Assembly (NCBI GenBank): GCA_947652605.1
Contig: OX393582.1
Location: forward strand, 16,268,544 to 16,332,543
Direction: 5' to 3'
Origin: Elmis aenea
Taxonomy: Eukaryota; Arthropoda; Insecta; Coleoptera; Elmidae
DNA length: 64,000 bases
A model generated the notes under the pieces. The model saw only the letters and a list, made by a program, of their open reading frames with translations. It ran no database searches and was not told the DNA's origin. Each line of letters begins with the position of its first letter. The first letter of the stretch is position 1. This document shows positions 11,028-22,648 of the stretch, piece by piece. Made by a program: the position numbers and the translations under genes.

Positions 11028-12399
11028 CACGTTGACTGTGGCGCTATTCGACAGTACTTTTACGTTGACTGCCTTACATACCGCCGGGGTCTTGTAACAG
11101 CTCATCTTTGCTGTGCGTTACATACCGCGCGGGGTATGTACGCAAGATTAAAAACAAACTCATCTAAAACTTTTTTTGCCAACTGTTTGGATATTTTGGC
11201 AATGGAATCTTTATTACAAAGAACCAATTTAATAAGGTCTCACTCCGCACTTATCTCCGGGGATCAGAAAGCATTAAAAAAAAATTGTAAAATTTATTAG
11301 AATATTTATTGAACTAATGAAATCAAAACATACAAAGTATTGTATAAAACAGAGTAATTGACTAAAAATATAAAAGGCGCTATTTAAATATGATTCTCAT
11401 TAAAACAAGGTAAGCAAAATCCAGGTTTATCTGGACAATCTTCGCAATAGCTTGTAACTCGACGAACTTTTTTATCGGCTTCCCGGCTTGTCATGGTCTC
11501 TCTTAATGTTTTATAACAGCTTCTGCAGGCTTTCCTCTTTTTCCTCCCTGCTCGTTCCGGTTTCACGAACGTGTGCATTTTTTTTTTTTTTTGAGTTTTT
11601 GGCTCATCCGGAACTGTAATTCCCACTACCAGATCTTCCGCTAATTGCCTTCTAAATTCGGTTATACCCAATTTAGTATTTGAAATCGCATTAAATACAA
11701 TCCATGCATTCACCACACTTGTGCCAAGAAGAAGTTCAAACATCACTTTTCTGTAAATTTGATTTCACGATTAGAATTTGTACATACTTGAAAAAAATTT
11801 AACTTGCTCACCTATACCATTTTAAACTTTTGCGAAGAATTGTGTGATATCCTGACATCTGGTCACTGAAGTCAAAGCTTAACAACTTTTAAAGTAAGCT
11901 GAATATTTACAGTGACAAGTGATTCAAGTTAATATTTCTAAGATAAAATATGAAATAATACTATATCTATATATATAAATTTATATGTTCATTACATTAT
12001 AAAAATGTTTTTTTTGGACCACTATGATAAATTAATTTGCCAGTTAAAGGGTTAAACCGTTTTTTTTTTAAGTGCAATTCTAAATGGTAAAATAGCCGAG
12101 AATCGTTAGTACATGACAAGATACTGCCTATCGGCCGAACCTACCGCCGGAGGCTTGTGCCGCACAGAAGTAATAATTATGATTTCTGTGCGTTACATAT
12201 CGCCGGCGACTTGTATTCAAATATGCTACGATTTGGTTGCGTAAACTACAATAATCTCAAAGCTGTTTATAAAATTAAAATCGGACGAAAAATAAAGTTT
12301 TTATAAGCTACGCACGTGGGTAATGTTTTGTAAATTTCGCTCCCGCACAGTAGGAATGACTGCTACAAGACCCCGGGGTCTTGTAACGCAGTCAACGTG
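11028..12399 (-). mobile_element. 1372-bp internally deleted piggyBac-like element
   Basis: Flanked by TTAA at 11024-11027 and 12400-12403, the diagnostic piggyBac target duplication. Terminal inverted repeats are CACGTTGACTG and its inverse. Subterminal CG-rich motifs of 'ccgccgg.ggcttgt' and 'ccccggggtcttgtaac' type recur near both ends. The related uninterrupted arm at about 54950 reads 'ctttaacttttt' at the same point, giving the empty site. Only the tail of a transposase gene remains, on the minus strand. Confidence 0.9.
11384..11746 (-). pseudogene. PiggyBac transposase C-terminal fragment with cysteine-rich domain
   Basis: The 120-residue frame begins MMFELLLGTSVVNAW, the typical end of the piggyBac RNase-H-like domain, where the last catalytic helix is followed by 'LLLGTAVVNAW'. 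It then has a basic linker (KTQKKKKMHTF, GRKKRKA) and a C-terminal zinc-binding cysteine-rich domain with CRSC, CEDC and CLPC pairs. The N-terminal DNA-binding and catalytic aspartate regions are missing from the element, so it cannot transpose by itself. It lies inside TTAA-flanked ends, consistent with an internally deleted copy. Confidence 0.85.
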
Positions 12400-12528
12400 T
12401 TAACCTTTCTCGTAAAACCTACAGTTTTTGAGTAAAAAATTAAATAAGTAAACATGAACCATCAAATATTCCAATATAAAACGTTTTGGTGGTTACCATG
12501 GTTTGTTAATGTTCATATTGGGTAGGAG

Positions 12529-12935
12529 CACGGTCTACTACACAGGTTGGGAAACTCCCATATAAAACCGACTGAGGCCGTTAACTAGTTCCGTAAATTA
12601 TCCCACAGAGGCGATAAGTCTAAGAACCATTCGCCATAAATGATCACTAGATGGCGATACGTCTAAGAACCGGTTCGTGCACAAGATTTTGACATAATCA
12701 GCGAGATTTATAAGCTTTCGCTTAAAAAATTCGAATTTAATCAATCAGATGATGTATATAAAAATGTTTTAATTGAATTTTTAAGTCAGGTTTGTTTAAA
12801 ATAGGTTCTTAAACTTAATCGCCATCTAACGGATTTTTATGGCGAATGGTTCTTAGACTTATCGCCGTCTAGCGGAAATTTATGTCGAAAAGTTCCAGAT
12901 TTTTTGACAGGCTTCCTAACCTGTGTAGTAGACCA
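12529..12935. mobile_element. 407-bp palindromic element nested in a foldback
   Basis: The ends are inverted copies of GGTCTACTACACAGGTT. Direct repeats 'tgggtaggag' (12519-12528 and 12936-12945) flank it as a target duplication of about 8-10 bp. Internal arms repeat 'gataagtctaagaacc' and 'gccataaa' motifs in opposite orientation. The length of the duplication suggests hAT-like integration, but no superfamily motif is certain. Confidence 0.7.
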
Positions 12936-13226
12936 TGGGTAGGAGTGACGAGTGTAATTAATTTTGACTTTTCAGTTACCTATAAAGGTGGAAGACGATT
13001 GAAAATATTACTATGGAAAACCTTTTAATAAGCGGAAAACATCTACTAAATATCATTCTCCTACATTAAACCAAATTTGAGAAATAAAAGAAAAACCTAA
13101 TTTTACCGCTCCCTTTTAGGGGGGGTGTAACTCCGAAAGGAGACGTCTAAGGAAAAAATTTTATATGAAATACTCCTCTTCATTTTCAATAAAGAATCAC
13201 CTCCCGAATGTTTTCGCAATATTTAA

Positions 13227-14074
13227 TCATAATAATTATATAAAAAGTCTACTGACATCTTTTCAAATGTTTTATAAAATTACAATTTTCGATGTTTTTA
13301 AATGAAATCAGGCTCACACATTATGACAATTATAATAACTCATTGAAAACCAGGGCTGTGGAGTCTGACTCGGAAAAAAAGTACCGACTCTGAGTACAAC
13401 AAAAAATTGCGAGGTGGTCCTTTGCCGCAAAATTTAAACTCAAATTTTAAATCATTTCCATATATCTTTTCTTTTTTATATTACACACACACCATAAAAT
13501 GTCTTCAATGTGTTAAATGACAGCCACGATATAGTTTTAAAAGAAAACAGTTGCCTTTTTTCACATTTCATACATTTTTTCTAATTACAATGTTGTATTT
13601 CTGTAATATTTTGTATCGGTTGATTGAAAATTATTGATGCCTGCTAACTTCTAAATGAAAAAAAATTGTGAGGGTGCAAGTTGACATGCTGAAAAAAATG
13701 GGGGCGAGGCATGAATAGTTTGCGCACCCCTGGTTTAATGCACTTTACACAAATGCCTAAAATTTAGTTTTGTATACATTTTTAGAAAACAATATTTTAC
13801 ATTTAAAATTTATCACCTAAATAACATTATCCAATGATAATTTCTAAATAGACTTGACTATTTTAATATTGTTGGACAGTATGAAAAAACTATAAATAAA
13901 ATAATAACATTTGAAAATCAATTAACAGATCTAATTTGTTTTACTTATTCTCAATTTATTTTCGCAAACAAGCTTCGACATAATTGGCACAGAAACTTTA
14001 AACATTACGGAAAACACAAAAATATGCAAATCAATAATTATAACAAACTTATTTACTGAATTTTTTGTTTACAG
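13227..14074. other. Intron DNA with hAT end fragments
   Basis: 'cagggctgtggagtc' at about 13352 matches a very common animal hAT terminus, and the inverse of 'caggggtgcgcaaac' at about 13717-13732 matches another. They do not pair, so both are probably solo remnants. No gene before the Lis-1 acceptor at 14074. Confidence 0.45.
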
Positions 14075-14393
14075 TAATAAAGCTATCGCTGACTACCTGG
14101 GTGCAAATGGATATATGGACGCTTTGGAAGCCTTCAAAAAAGATGCAGGAATGCCAGGAGAAATTGATCGTAAGTTTGGTGGTCTGCTGGAAAAGAAATG
14201 GACATCGGTTATCCGGCTTCAAAAGAAAGTAATGGAATTAGAATCGAAACTTAACGAAGCTGAGAAAGAATATATCGAAGGAGCCCCTACTCGAGGCAAG
14301 CGTAGCCCTGCAGAATGGATACCGCGACCTCCAGAAAAGTTTAGTCTTACCGGTTAGTGACTATTTTGGCATTTTTTGAGTTGAATTTGTGAG

Positions 14394-14427
<34 letters not shown>

Positions 14428-17400
14428 CTTATATTATTTATTTAATTGAGAAGCTTAACTAATGAAAATTGTTTATAGGTCACAGGGCGCCTGTCACGAG
14501 GGTGATCTTTCATCCAATCTTTAGTATAATGGTATCGGCTAGTGAAGATGCCACCATCAAAGTGTGGGATTTTGAAACGGGCGAATACGAACGAACTCTC
14601 AAAGGTCACACGGATTCCATCCAGGATATTGCCTTTGATTCTTCTGGGAAATTGCTGGTGTCCTGCAGTGCCGACATGAGCATCAAATTATGGGATTTCC
14701 AGCAGACGTACGATTGCATTCGCACCATGCTGGGTCACGATCATAACGTCTCTAGTGTCTCGTTTATGCCGGCAGGAGATTTTGTTGTTTCATCGAGCAG
14801 GGACAAGTCTATTAAAATGTGGGAAGTTGCGACTGGGTATTGTGTGAAGACATTCGTCGGACACAGAGATTGGGTAAGTTGAAGTTCTTATTTACAGTAC
14901 ACCTGGTGTTTGCTTGTCATGAATATTGAAATTAAAAAAATAATCTTTATGAGCTAATTTTGTCAAATAAAGAAAACATTTTTCCAATATGGCATATTAA
15001 TGTTTCTGAATTCCTTGCCTTAAAAAATCACAACCAAGAAAATTAAATTTTTTTTAATGATTACAAAAGAAACTTGTCATGTAGCAATCATGTCAAATGA
15101 AAACTCACTACTTTCCTAAGTAACTTGAACACCATAGAGATTTTAGTACAAATAATAAATAAAGACTGGAGTGTTTTAAATTCTGCAATATAAAATGTCA
15201 TTTAAGACCTAATAAAGACTTATCACAAGTAAAACCATCGAAAAGATGTCAAAAAACAAAAGCTACCATCCCACGGCTCATATTACTTAACTATAAACAA
15301 TTCTCAAAAAACAAAAGAGAAATGAAGGGGCAAAAAAAATTAAAAGCTCAAAATTTCTTTCATTTTTTACTGATTAAAAGCCTGAAGCTCTTAAAGTTTT
15401 TGAGGTCCCTTTCAAGTTATTTAGGACGGATTTTGTGAAACCTCTTTTGGTTTATAATTTTTTAATAAAAAGTAGTAATTTGAATGTTTATGGGCTCTTT
15501 AGGTAAGGATGGTCCGACCTTCACATGATGGTACATTATTGGCTAGCTGTTCTAACGATCAGACAATCCGTATATGGATTGCGAGTAACAAGGAATGTCG
15601 TTCTGAACTTAGGGCACACGAGCATGTCGTAGAATGTATCACCTGGGCTCCAGATTCTTCGGCAGCTGCTATAAATGAAGCCGCAGGTGCGGACAACAAA
15701 AAGGGAGCACATTTAGGACCTTTCCTTGCTTCTGGATCTAGAGATAAGACTATTAGGTCAGTTAGAGTGTAAATAGGTGCAATGTGGTGTGTTACAAATT
15801 GTTTGTTGTTTCAGGATATGGGATGTCGGTGCAGGTGTGTGTTTAATACTTCTTGCTGGACATGATAATTGGGTTCGAGGAGTTATCTTTCACCCAGGAG
15901 GAAAGTTCCTTATATCAGCTAGTGATGATAAAACGCTCAGAATCTGGGATTTGCGCAATAAACGTTGCCAGAAGACTTTGGAGGCTCATAAGCACTTTTG
16001 CACATCATTAGGTAGGTGAAACATACCTTTTAAGTCTTTTAAACTTGTTGCCAATCAAAGGGAACTTAATATGTGTCCAAAATGTCTAAAAAGTGCAGTT
16101 TTAATTTTTTTTTTAAATATGTGAGAATTATAATATTTCAGAGGGATAAAAATGTTTTCAAGTGTTTCTTCCTAATTTTTTTACCGAAAAACACTTTGTA
16201 GGTTGAGAAAAATTTTAGAAATGGGTTTGATATTTTATTAAAATTGTACGTTATAACTTTTCCACAACTACAGACCATCAATGTTGTGCATAGTTTGAGA
16301 ACTGTTTATAAACTAGAATTGTACGGCAGAAATAAAACTACAAATATGACTTTAGAACTCAAATATTGGTTGCACGTTTCACCTTTTATTGCAATCAATA
16401 TAAGAGATACAGATTTGGTTAAGTGAGCGAAAAGTTGCATATATTAGAGCTCAATTTGTAGCGATATCCTGCAAATGTTAAAAAATGCGGAACTTGATGT
16501 AAGCATTAAAATTTTGCGATTTTTTATTTTATTTAATGTCTTTAGTATTTCTAATGATTTTCTAAGTTTTTGTGCATTTTAATTATTTATTAAGCCTAAT
16601 AAAATTATGGTATCAGTTTTTTTTATAGCACACTTAGTTATGAAAATAAAACAAACAACTTGATTGTCTATGGACACTAATTAGATATTTAGTGGAATGT
16701 ATGGCATTTGTTTTTCTCTTGATCTATTAATTGTAAAAATAAATAAAAAACGTCACTACTTTAACAACAACAAAAATCTGCAAATTGGCGATTTTCAAAA
16801 TGTACAGGGTGATTCAAACAGGAGGGCGACCATGGGGATCTCGCTTATTACTGAAGATAGAGGGTAGGTTTAAATTTGGCAAAGTTGCTGAATTTTATGC
16901 TCATCAATAATATCAAAACAGATTTGAAATAACTTGAACTGTTCTTGAAAAAATTGAAAAAAACTAAAAAAATTACTTTATTGTTTGCTATAACCTTTTT
17001 ATTTATACATTTTTTTTAATCTGTAGAAACTTTTACATGCCACTTTTTATTTTACTTTTAATGGTGCCATAAATTTTTTTGCTGTGCCGATTCCGTTTTG
17101 TTTTATAGGTTACTAACTTATAAATTTCTTATGGGCGACAATTGATTTTCATCTAGTTAGCTAGAACTTTTTTTCTGATTTCAAAAATGTATTACATGAT
17201 TATGTTATTTACATAAACAACATATTTATTTGAAAAAAAAGGTTTTCATTTATTCAACATATCTAATAACTAGATGAAAATGCAGTTTGTCGCCCATAAG
17301 AAATTAAAAAGTTAGTAGGTACCTATAAAACAAAACTAAATCGGCACAGCAAAAAGTTAATGACACCATTAAAAGTAAAATAAAAAGTTACCATGTAAAA

Positions 17401-19656
17401 GTTTTAACAGATTAAAAAAAAAAATTATAAATAAAAAAGTTTTAGCAAAAAAACAAAAAGTAATTTTTTCAGTTTTTTCAATTTTTTCTAGAACAGTTCA
17501 AGTTATTTCAAATCTGTTTTGATATTATTGATGAGCATAAAATTCAGCACCTTTGCCAAATTTAAACCTACCCTCTATCTTCAGTAATAAGCGAGATCCC
17601 CATGGTCGCCCTCGTGTTTAAATCACCCTGTATATTTTGTAGTATAAAAATAAATTAATAATGAGTTAATGTTCGCAAAAAAGGCTTTTCTTTTTTATTT
17701 GAATAAAATCAGTGCTGTTCATAGCCTTAATAAACTTGGAAAAGATATTAAACAAAATGGAAAAAAGCAAAATTTTAGGTAATGCTTATATCAAGTCACC
17801 AGAGGCGGCAGGGCTGCAGTCCCTCCAGATTTAAATGAAATTATGCATATTGTTCAAACTTGTTTACATTTTAACTAAAACAAAATATTTTGTTGTTTGT
17901 ACTGGAGCTACACTAGATAGTTTGCATTTTATAACAATGACTGTATCTTATAAAGTTAATAGAGGGGCTGCATTTTCTGTAGCTTCACATCACTATTATA
18001 CTATATACGAAGTGGCAAGTAGACATGGAGTGGGGGTGACGTGTGATATAAATGCCATTTGGGCTGCTGTAATTGCAGCCCAAGCCAAGAACGGCTACGA
18101 GCTAATATATTATTATTCCTAGAGCTTTTTCTGTTGTTTTTTAAAAAAAATTTAAAAATATTGTCATTTTTTGAATGTAAATGAATCAAAATAAAAACAA
18201 AAATTCTTTTCAATATTTACAAGAAATCAATTTTTTGCGTTTACCTCTAAGCAAGGAAATTGAAATTATAAATTTGGGAAGTTCTACACCCGATTTGACT
18301 ATTTATAAAACTAATTTCAATAAAAACGTCATCGATAAATTAGTAAACCAAAAAGAAGGAAGGAATTGAAATATAAATAGATGATATAAAAATATAATTA
18401 ATAGCTCTACACCTTAAGTATATTTTTGCTTTAAGTATTATCGGAAAAGTGATTTGTTAACCCCCGACCATAGTGAAAATTTTGTCGCATAATGAAGAAG
18501 AAATGTCCCACAATTTATGAGATTTTGTTTTAATATTCCAAAAATAGATTTATTAGGTTGCCTTTTTTCTGGGTAACGATTAAAATATGTTTCACTTGCA
18601 GCTTCAGAATTATTATTAATTTGAATAGAACATTTTAACATATCCTAGTTTTCATAATATTCGTAAGCTATTTCGTGTTTTTAAAATACAGAAGTAAAAA
18701 CAATCAACAATTAAACGTGATTATTTTCGTTAAATTATTGTTAAAACAAAATAATGACAGTTTGTTTTACCAGGTATAATCTTAATGACATAAGCCTACT
18801 ACTAAAAACAAAATAAAATATGAAAAATTACTTAATTTTTGCTATAATGTAAGGAAAATTAATAAATCGACCCCACATGATATATATTATTGGAATGGGG
18901 AAAAAATCCTCTTTCTCGTGATGCCACAGCCAACTATGGGTTCCATTTAAAAAAAATACAACTTTGTCACAACTCGAATTTCTAAGTTTTTTTTTGAAAA
19001 ATTGTCTACGCCACTGCATCCTTATCAAAAAAGTGCCTGTAGAACATCAAAATTATTTTTGTTTATTTTCATAAACAAGCGAAATATGGTCATAAAACGA
19101 AGAGTTGAAAAATCTAGTTATCGGCGATAACTCGAAAACAAAAGACGATAACCAATTTTAGTTTTCACCTTTAACTTTTTCTCGAAAAAAGAGATCGAGG
19201 ATGCGCGGTCCGTTTTTCGATACCTCTTATAGTTACCGAGATTCCCTATAAAAACATTGAAATTTGCCCACCCTGTACAGCAGTAATAACAATAATATGG
19301 TACCTATTATTATTTACATTCATTCCAGATAAAATAATAATTTAACTGTCAAACTTAAAGTTGCTACAGTTGCGATCTTTAAATAATTGCTGTAATATTT
19401 TTTGGGCTTAATGAACAGTAAATGTACTTCTATAATTTTTTAAGTGAACGAAATTCAAACAAAGTGAACTGTTAATAATAGTTTGTTTGAAAATTATTTT
19501 ATCTTTGTTTATTTAACTTTTAAAAACTGTCTCAAGATGTTATTTGCATAATAAAAATATAAATCTTTATTTTGTTCCACAGATTTCCATAAATCACATC
19601 CATTCGTCATCTCGGGCAGTGTAGATCAGACCGTTAAAGTTTGGGAGTGTCGTTAA
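14075..19656 (+). CDS. Lis-1: Lis-1 (lissencephaly-1 / PAFAH1B1 orthologue), 3' five coding exons
   Basis: Lis-1 regulates cytoplasmic dynein and also forms the non-catalytic subunit of PAF acetylhydrolase. Coding exons are 14075-14352, 14479-14873, 15503-15756, 15815-16011 and 19583-19656, all with AG acceptors and GT donors and compatible phases; they give 399 residues of an expected ~410. The first exon holds the rest of the LisH motif ([13 protein letters not shown]), then the coiled coil ([19 protein letters not shown]) and EWIPRPPEK. Seven WD40 repeats follow ([75 protein letters not shown]), ending [16 protein letters not shown]. The starting exon (about 11 residues) is not visible in the window. 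The last intron (16012-19582) holds a large palindrome. Confidence 0.97.
14390..14421. repeat. Poly-T tract in Lis-1 intron
   Basis: An uninterrupted run of about 30 T lies 60 bp upstream of the next exon's acceptor. It may act as a polypyrimidine-type tract but is also a likely length polymorphism. Confidence 0.8.
16805..17630. mobile_element. 826-bp foldback element in the last Lis-1 intron
   Basis: TA flanks both CAGGGTGATT ends (16803-16804, 17631-17632). The arms of about 400 bp are near-complete inverse copies, sharing 'gggcgaccatggggatctcg', 'gatagagggtaggttt' and 'gatattattgatgagcat'. The centre is at about 17215. Because the intron is transcribed, the pre-mRNA can form a hairpin of roughly 400 bp. 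A related copy lies at 58686-59345. Confidence 0.85.
17800..18370 (+). other. Unassigned ORF-containing stretch, probably transposon-derived
   Basis: A 95-codon frame (17835-18122) contains [40 protein letters not shown] residues that look protein-like rather than random, followed by a 62-codon Asn/Lys-rich frame (18181-18369). I do not recognise the family. It sits in the Lis-1 intron next to a transposase remnant, preceded by a hAT-like end 'cagaggcgg' at 17800 without a matching partner. Confidence 0.3.
18438..18641 (-). pseudogene. DUF4817-like helix-turn-helix fragment of a mariner-type transposase
   Basis: The frame contains [21 protein letters not shown], then [17 protein letters not shown]. 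This matches the insect transposase N-terminal helix-turn-helix pattern: 'EAAR.Y...YP.RRQP....F..L...L...GTF'. The fragment lies inside a degenerate element whose right end is the CACCCTG-TA at 19275, so the helix-turn-helix belongs to the half nearest a CAGGGTG terminus. No catalytic region is attached. Confidence 0.6.
18640..19275 (-). mobile_element. Terminal part of a degenerate CAGGGTG mariner-type element
   Basis: Ends at 19275 with CACCCTG followed by TA. Read on the minus strand the terminus resembles the CAGGGTGG family (AAATT..AATGTTTT, then ATCTCGGTAAC), the same layout as 42235, 46459 and 57867. The opposite end is not identified. Confidence 0.55.
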
Positions 19657-22648
19657 ATCTCTATAGGCCATATAGTTTAACACGCGTGATGGAAACCCAA
19701 GTTCCGCAACGTTTCAGTAGGTTGCATTGGACTTGCAAGAAATGCGGTCTTCAGTGTGCTTTAGTTAAGTTAAAGTGAATTTTGTTTAAAACTGCTGTGC
19801 TCTTGATCTACACACAGTATTTATGATAACAAAGGGAGCCAGTTGTGTAACGTTTAATATAGTGTAAGTAAAAAATAAAACTGTTAAGTTGAACGTTTAC
19901 GTTGGTCACAATCCACCGCATATTTATGTCGATGTGTGTAGAGCAAGCGTATGTAACTTACCGTTTGATTGTTAGGTAAATATTAACCGGGTTTATTTAA
20001 TTGGTTGATTATTTAACTCTATATTTAACAACATTATTTATGTCCCGTTGGTTTATTTGAGTTGTTTCGTACGTTTTTCTGTAGATATGTTAACGTTTGT
20101 TTAAATTAATTACATTAGAATCATTTATAAGTAAAACGTTTGTTGAAAGCAGTGATGTTTCTTTACGAAAAAAATTCAGTTGTAATTTTTTTATACGCCA
20201 CACAAATTGTGGTGCGTCGATATGTAACGATAAAATATTATGAAAAAAAATTCAATTGCGCATAATGATGGCTTCAAATATTTAGCATTCAACTCTATAG
20301 TTATGCAATATTATTTTAGTATGTAGTTGGCCGTGTTCATAAAATTGAGCAGAAATCTTGTTTTTTAAATGAATTAATAAAAACGCATTGTTGAAAATTC
20401 TACAGTTTTGAGCAGTGTTAGTAAAAAAATGACATTGTTTATGCATAAACGTGATACTAGATAAGTTGTTAAATTAACAATTCGAAGGATTAGTTATTTA
20501 ATGTTGATGGAAGTGTCTATTTAAACCTTTAAAGATATACACACATAAAAATATTCAAATTAATATCTTGTCTTTTGTTTAATTTTCTTGTGCAATTGTT
20601 TTTTTACCAATTCAAAATTATGGATTTGATCCAGTGGTCTTGGATTGCTAACCACTGCTGTAAAATATATATTAATAATTACACTGGCAATATATGGGGG
20701 GGGCATCATTCACGTCACGTAAGATCTGAAAATTTTATCAATGTGCAAATTTTTTTAACCCTGATTACCCTCTTCGAACACAAATTTAACGGGATCGCTT
20801 AAAATACAGTTTAGGATAGCGTGACCAGACTTTTAGAAAAGAATAAGATTCGTGATGAGATGGTCATAGCGAAAGTATGAAAATAGCTAATTTTGGCAGT
20901 GTTTAGATTCATATATGCAACGCATATTGATAAAAAAATTACTTTTGGAGGAAGTTGATCTTCGCTTGTTTTTGGCTAAAATATCAACAGTAATGTCAGA
21001 TCAGCAGTTATGTATTTAAAATTGATGTATCCGGAACTCGATTTTAAGCATAAGTCTACATAAAAAAATTCTTAACATTAAAATCCCAACGTTTTTCTTA
21101 AATGCAATAAAAACAATAATCATGATACACATTCTTCAAACAAAAGCTTTAATTTTAACTATCCATGGCACTCTTAATTTTTTAAGAGTTGGCACCCCAC
21201 AATTTCAGTCAATGCTTTAATCAATGTATCTGCAACAACCATAACATAGGAAATTGCCCATATATTCAACTTCTTAATTGATTTAATAATTTAAAGGAAA
21301 ATTTGGTTGTTTCAAATTAACTGCTTTTCCTATCCCTATCGTTGAATTATTAATAATTTGCATTAGTTATAAATTATAACCAAAAGCCTGACTAAAATAC
21401 ATGTATCAAGCAAAAGCTAAAGATATGAATTAAATTACAAATGTTAACAAGCTTTAAATATTGTATAGCAATGTGTAAGGTCCGTTGTTGGTTATTTGTT
21501 TACATTTACTCATACAAGTGCTTTTGTCAAGCCACCATATATGCTCTATTTTATGAACTTTTTATCTAAAAGCTTTATAACTGTAGATATTTATCCTGTT
21601 GGTAGTCATCCTATTAATCATAAATGTGACTTTATAGCACTTGACTAGAAACGTATATTTATAACACTGGTGACAGCCATTTTTTTACTGCTTTTAATTT
21701 TTCAATCGTAGGTTCGATACAGTTCGTGTCGTAATGTATACACTTGGTAATTTTGAAATTGATAACTGCAAATTTATATCCTAGTCCATAAAGAAAAACC
21801 TGCTGCTTTTAGATTACAATTTTTATGTTATAACAAAGTGATTTATTAAATACACTTAATTCACAAGCAAATGCCTTTTTTTTTTAAATAATCAATACTC
21901 AAAAGTATGTGTCTATTTTATTTTTTATATTATATTTTCTGTAATACAAATATTTATTAAATCACTGTAAGAGTTGTTCGTAAACTTGGCAATTGATAAA
22001 CGAACAAGCAGTAATCATTCGATTGTTGTGTTTACAGCTTAATTGTAGTACATATAAACAGTTAAAAATGGTTATATTAGAATCAAGTTTAAATTATGTG
22101 CAATTTTGTGTCCTCTTTTCCCAATATTTGAACTTGCGAATCATTGTAAGTATTGGTCAGCCTTGTGTAATTATTTCTTGTTTGTGTAAGGCTTTCCTGT
22201 ATACTAAAAGTTTACTTAATATGCAAATGTAGTAAAATTATTTTGTGAATATTCTTCTCTGTATATAGAAATATATATCTTCTGTAGTATCAAAAAATGT
22301 GTTTAATTATTTTAGTATTATGTTGGGGTTTGTCCGGCCAGTATAGCCTGAACGGCTACGCTGGTATTGAAAATACAATTTGACAGTGAAAGAGCGAAAA
22401 AATCATTTGCCAAATTTTGCTCCTAATCATAAAACGGAAAACTGCGAAAGACTATTTTGAACAGAATTGACTTGAAAAATGAACGCTTTTTAAATAATTC
22501 TAAACTATGGATTTCTCATGTACGTACGTACATTTAGCCAGTATCCTAAAGGTCCGTTCGTATACTTTAGTTAGTATATAGATTTTAAGGTTAGGTGTCA
22601 AAATATATTAAAATTGTCATAAGGATTTAGTTTAATTCTCATAATATA
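19657..22648. other. Lis-1 3' UTR and Lis-1/DENR intergenic DNA
   Basis: About 3 kb with no repeat element that I can define and no conserved frame; ORFs at 20575-20802 and 21993-22232 have no known motif. A canonical AATAAA lies at 19874-19879, and further AT-rich candidates follow, so the Lis-1 3' UTR may be long. The lack of foldbacks here contrasts with the flanking introns. Confidence 0.5.
19874..19879 (+). promoter_or_regulatory. Candidate Lis-1 polyadenylation signal
   Basis: AATAAA about 220 bp after the Lis-1 stop codon. Alternative downstream signals exist, so usage is uncertain. Confidence 0.45.

Larger units (their letters stand above)
10658..13226. mobile_element. Foldback element (CAGGGTGTTTC family) carrying two later insertions
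   Basis: Left end TA-CAGGGTGTTTC at 10656. The left arm runs to 11023, and the right arm from 12404 to about 13226 lacks the final CACCCTG. The arms match the elements at 8404 and 54585. The element is interrupted first by a piggyBac-like insertion at a TTAA in the left-arm/centre boundary, then by a smaller palindromic element near the centre. Confidence 0.8.

Noticed and set aside
13352..13732. Single hAT element from 'cagggctgtggagtc' to 'cacccctgg'
   Set aside because: The two ends belong to different hAT types and there is no target duplication; treated as separate remnants.
17800..19017. Possible hAT element with ends 'cagaggcgg' and inverse 'cagtggcg'
   Set aside because: The ends do not pair beyond a few bases and the flanking 8-mers do not match.
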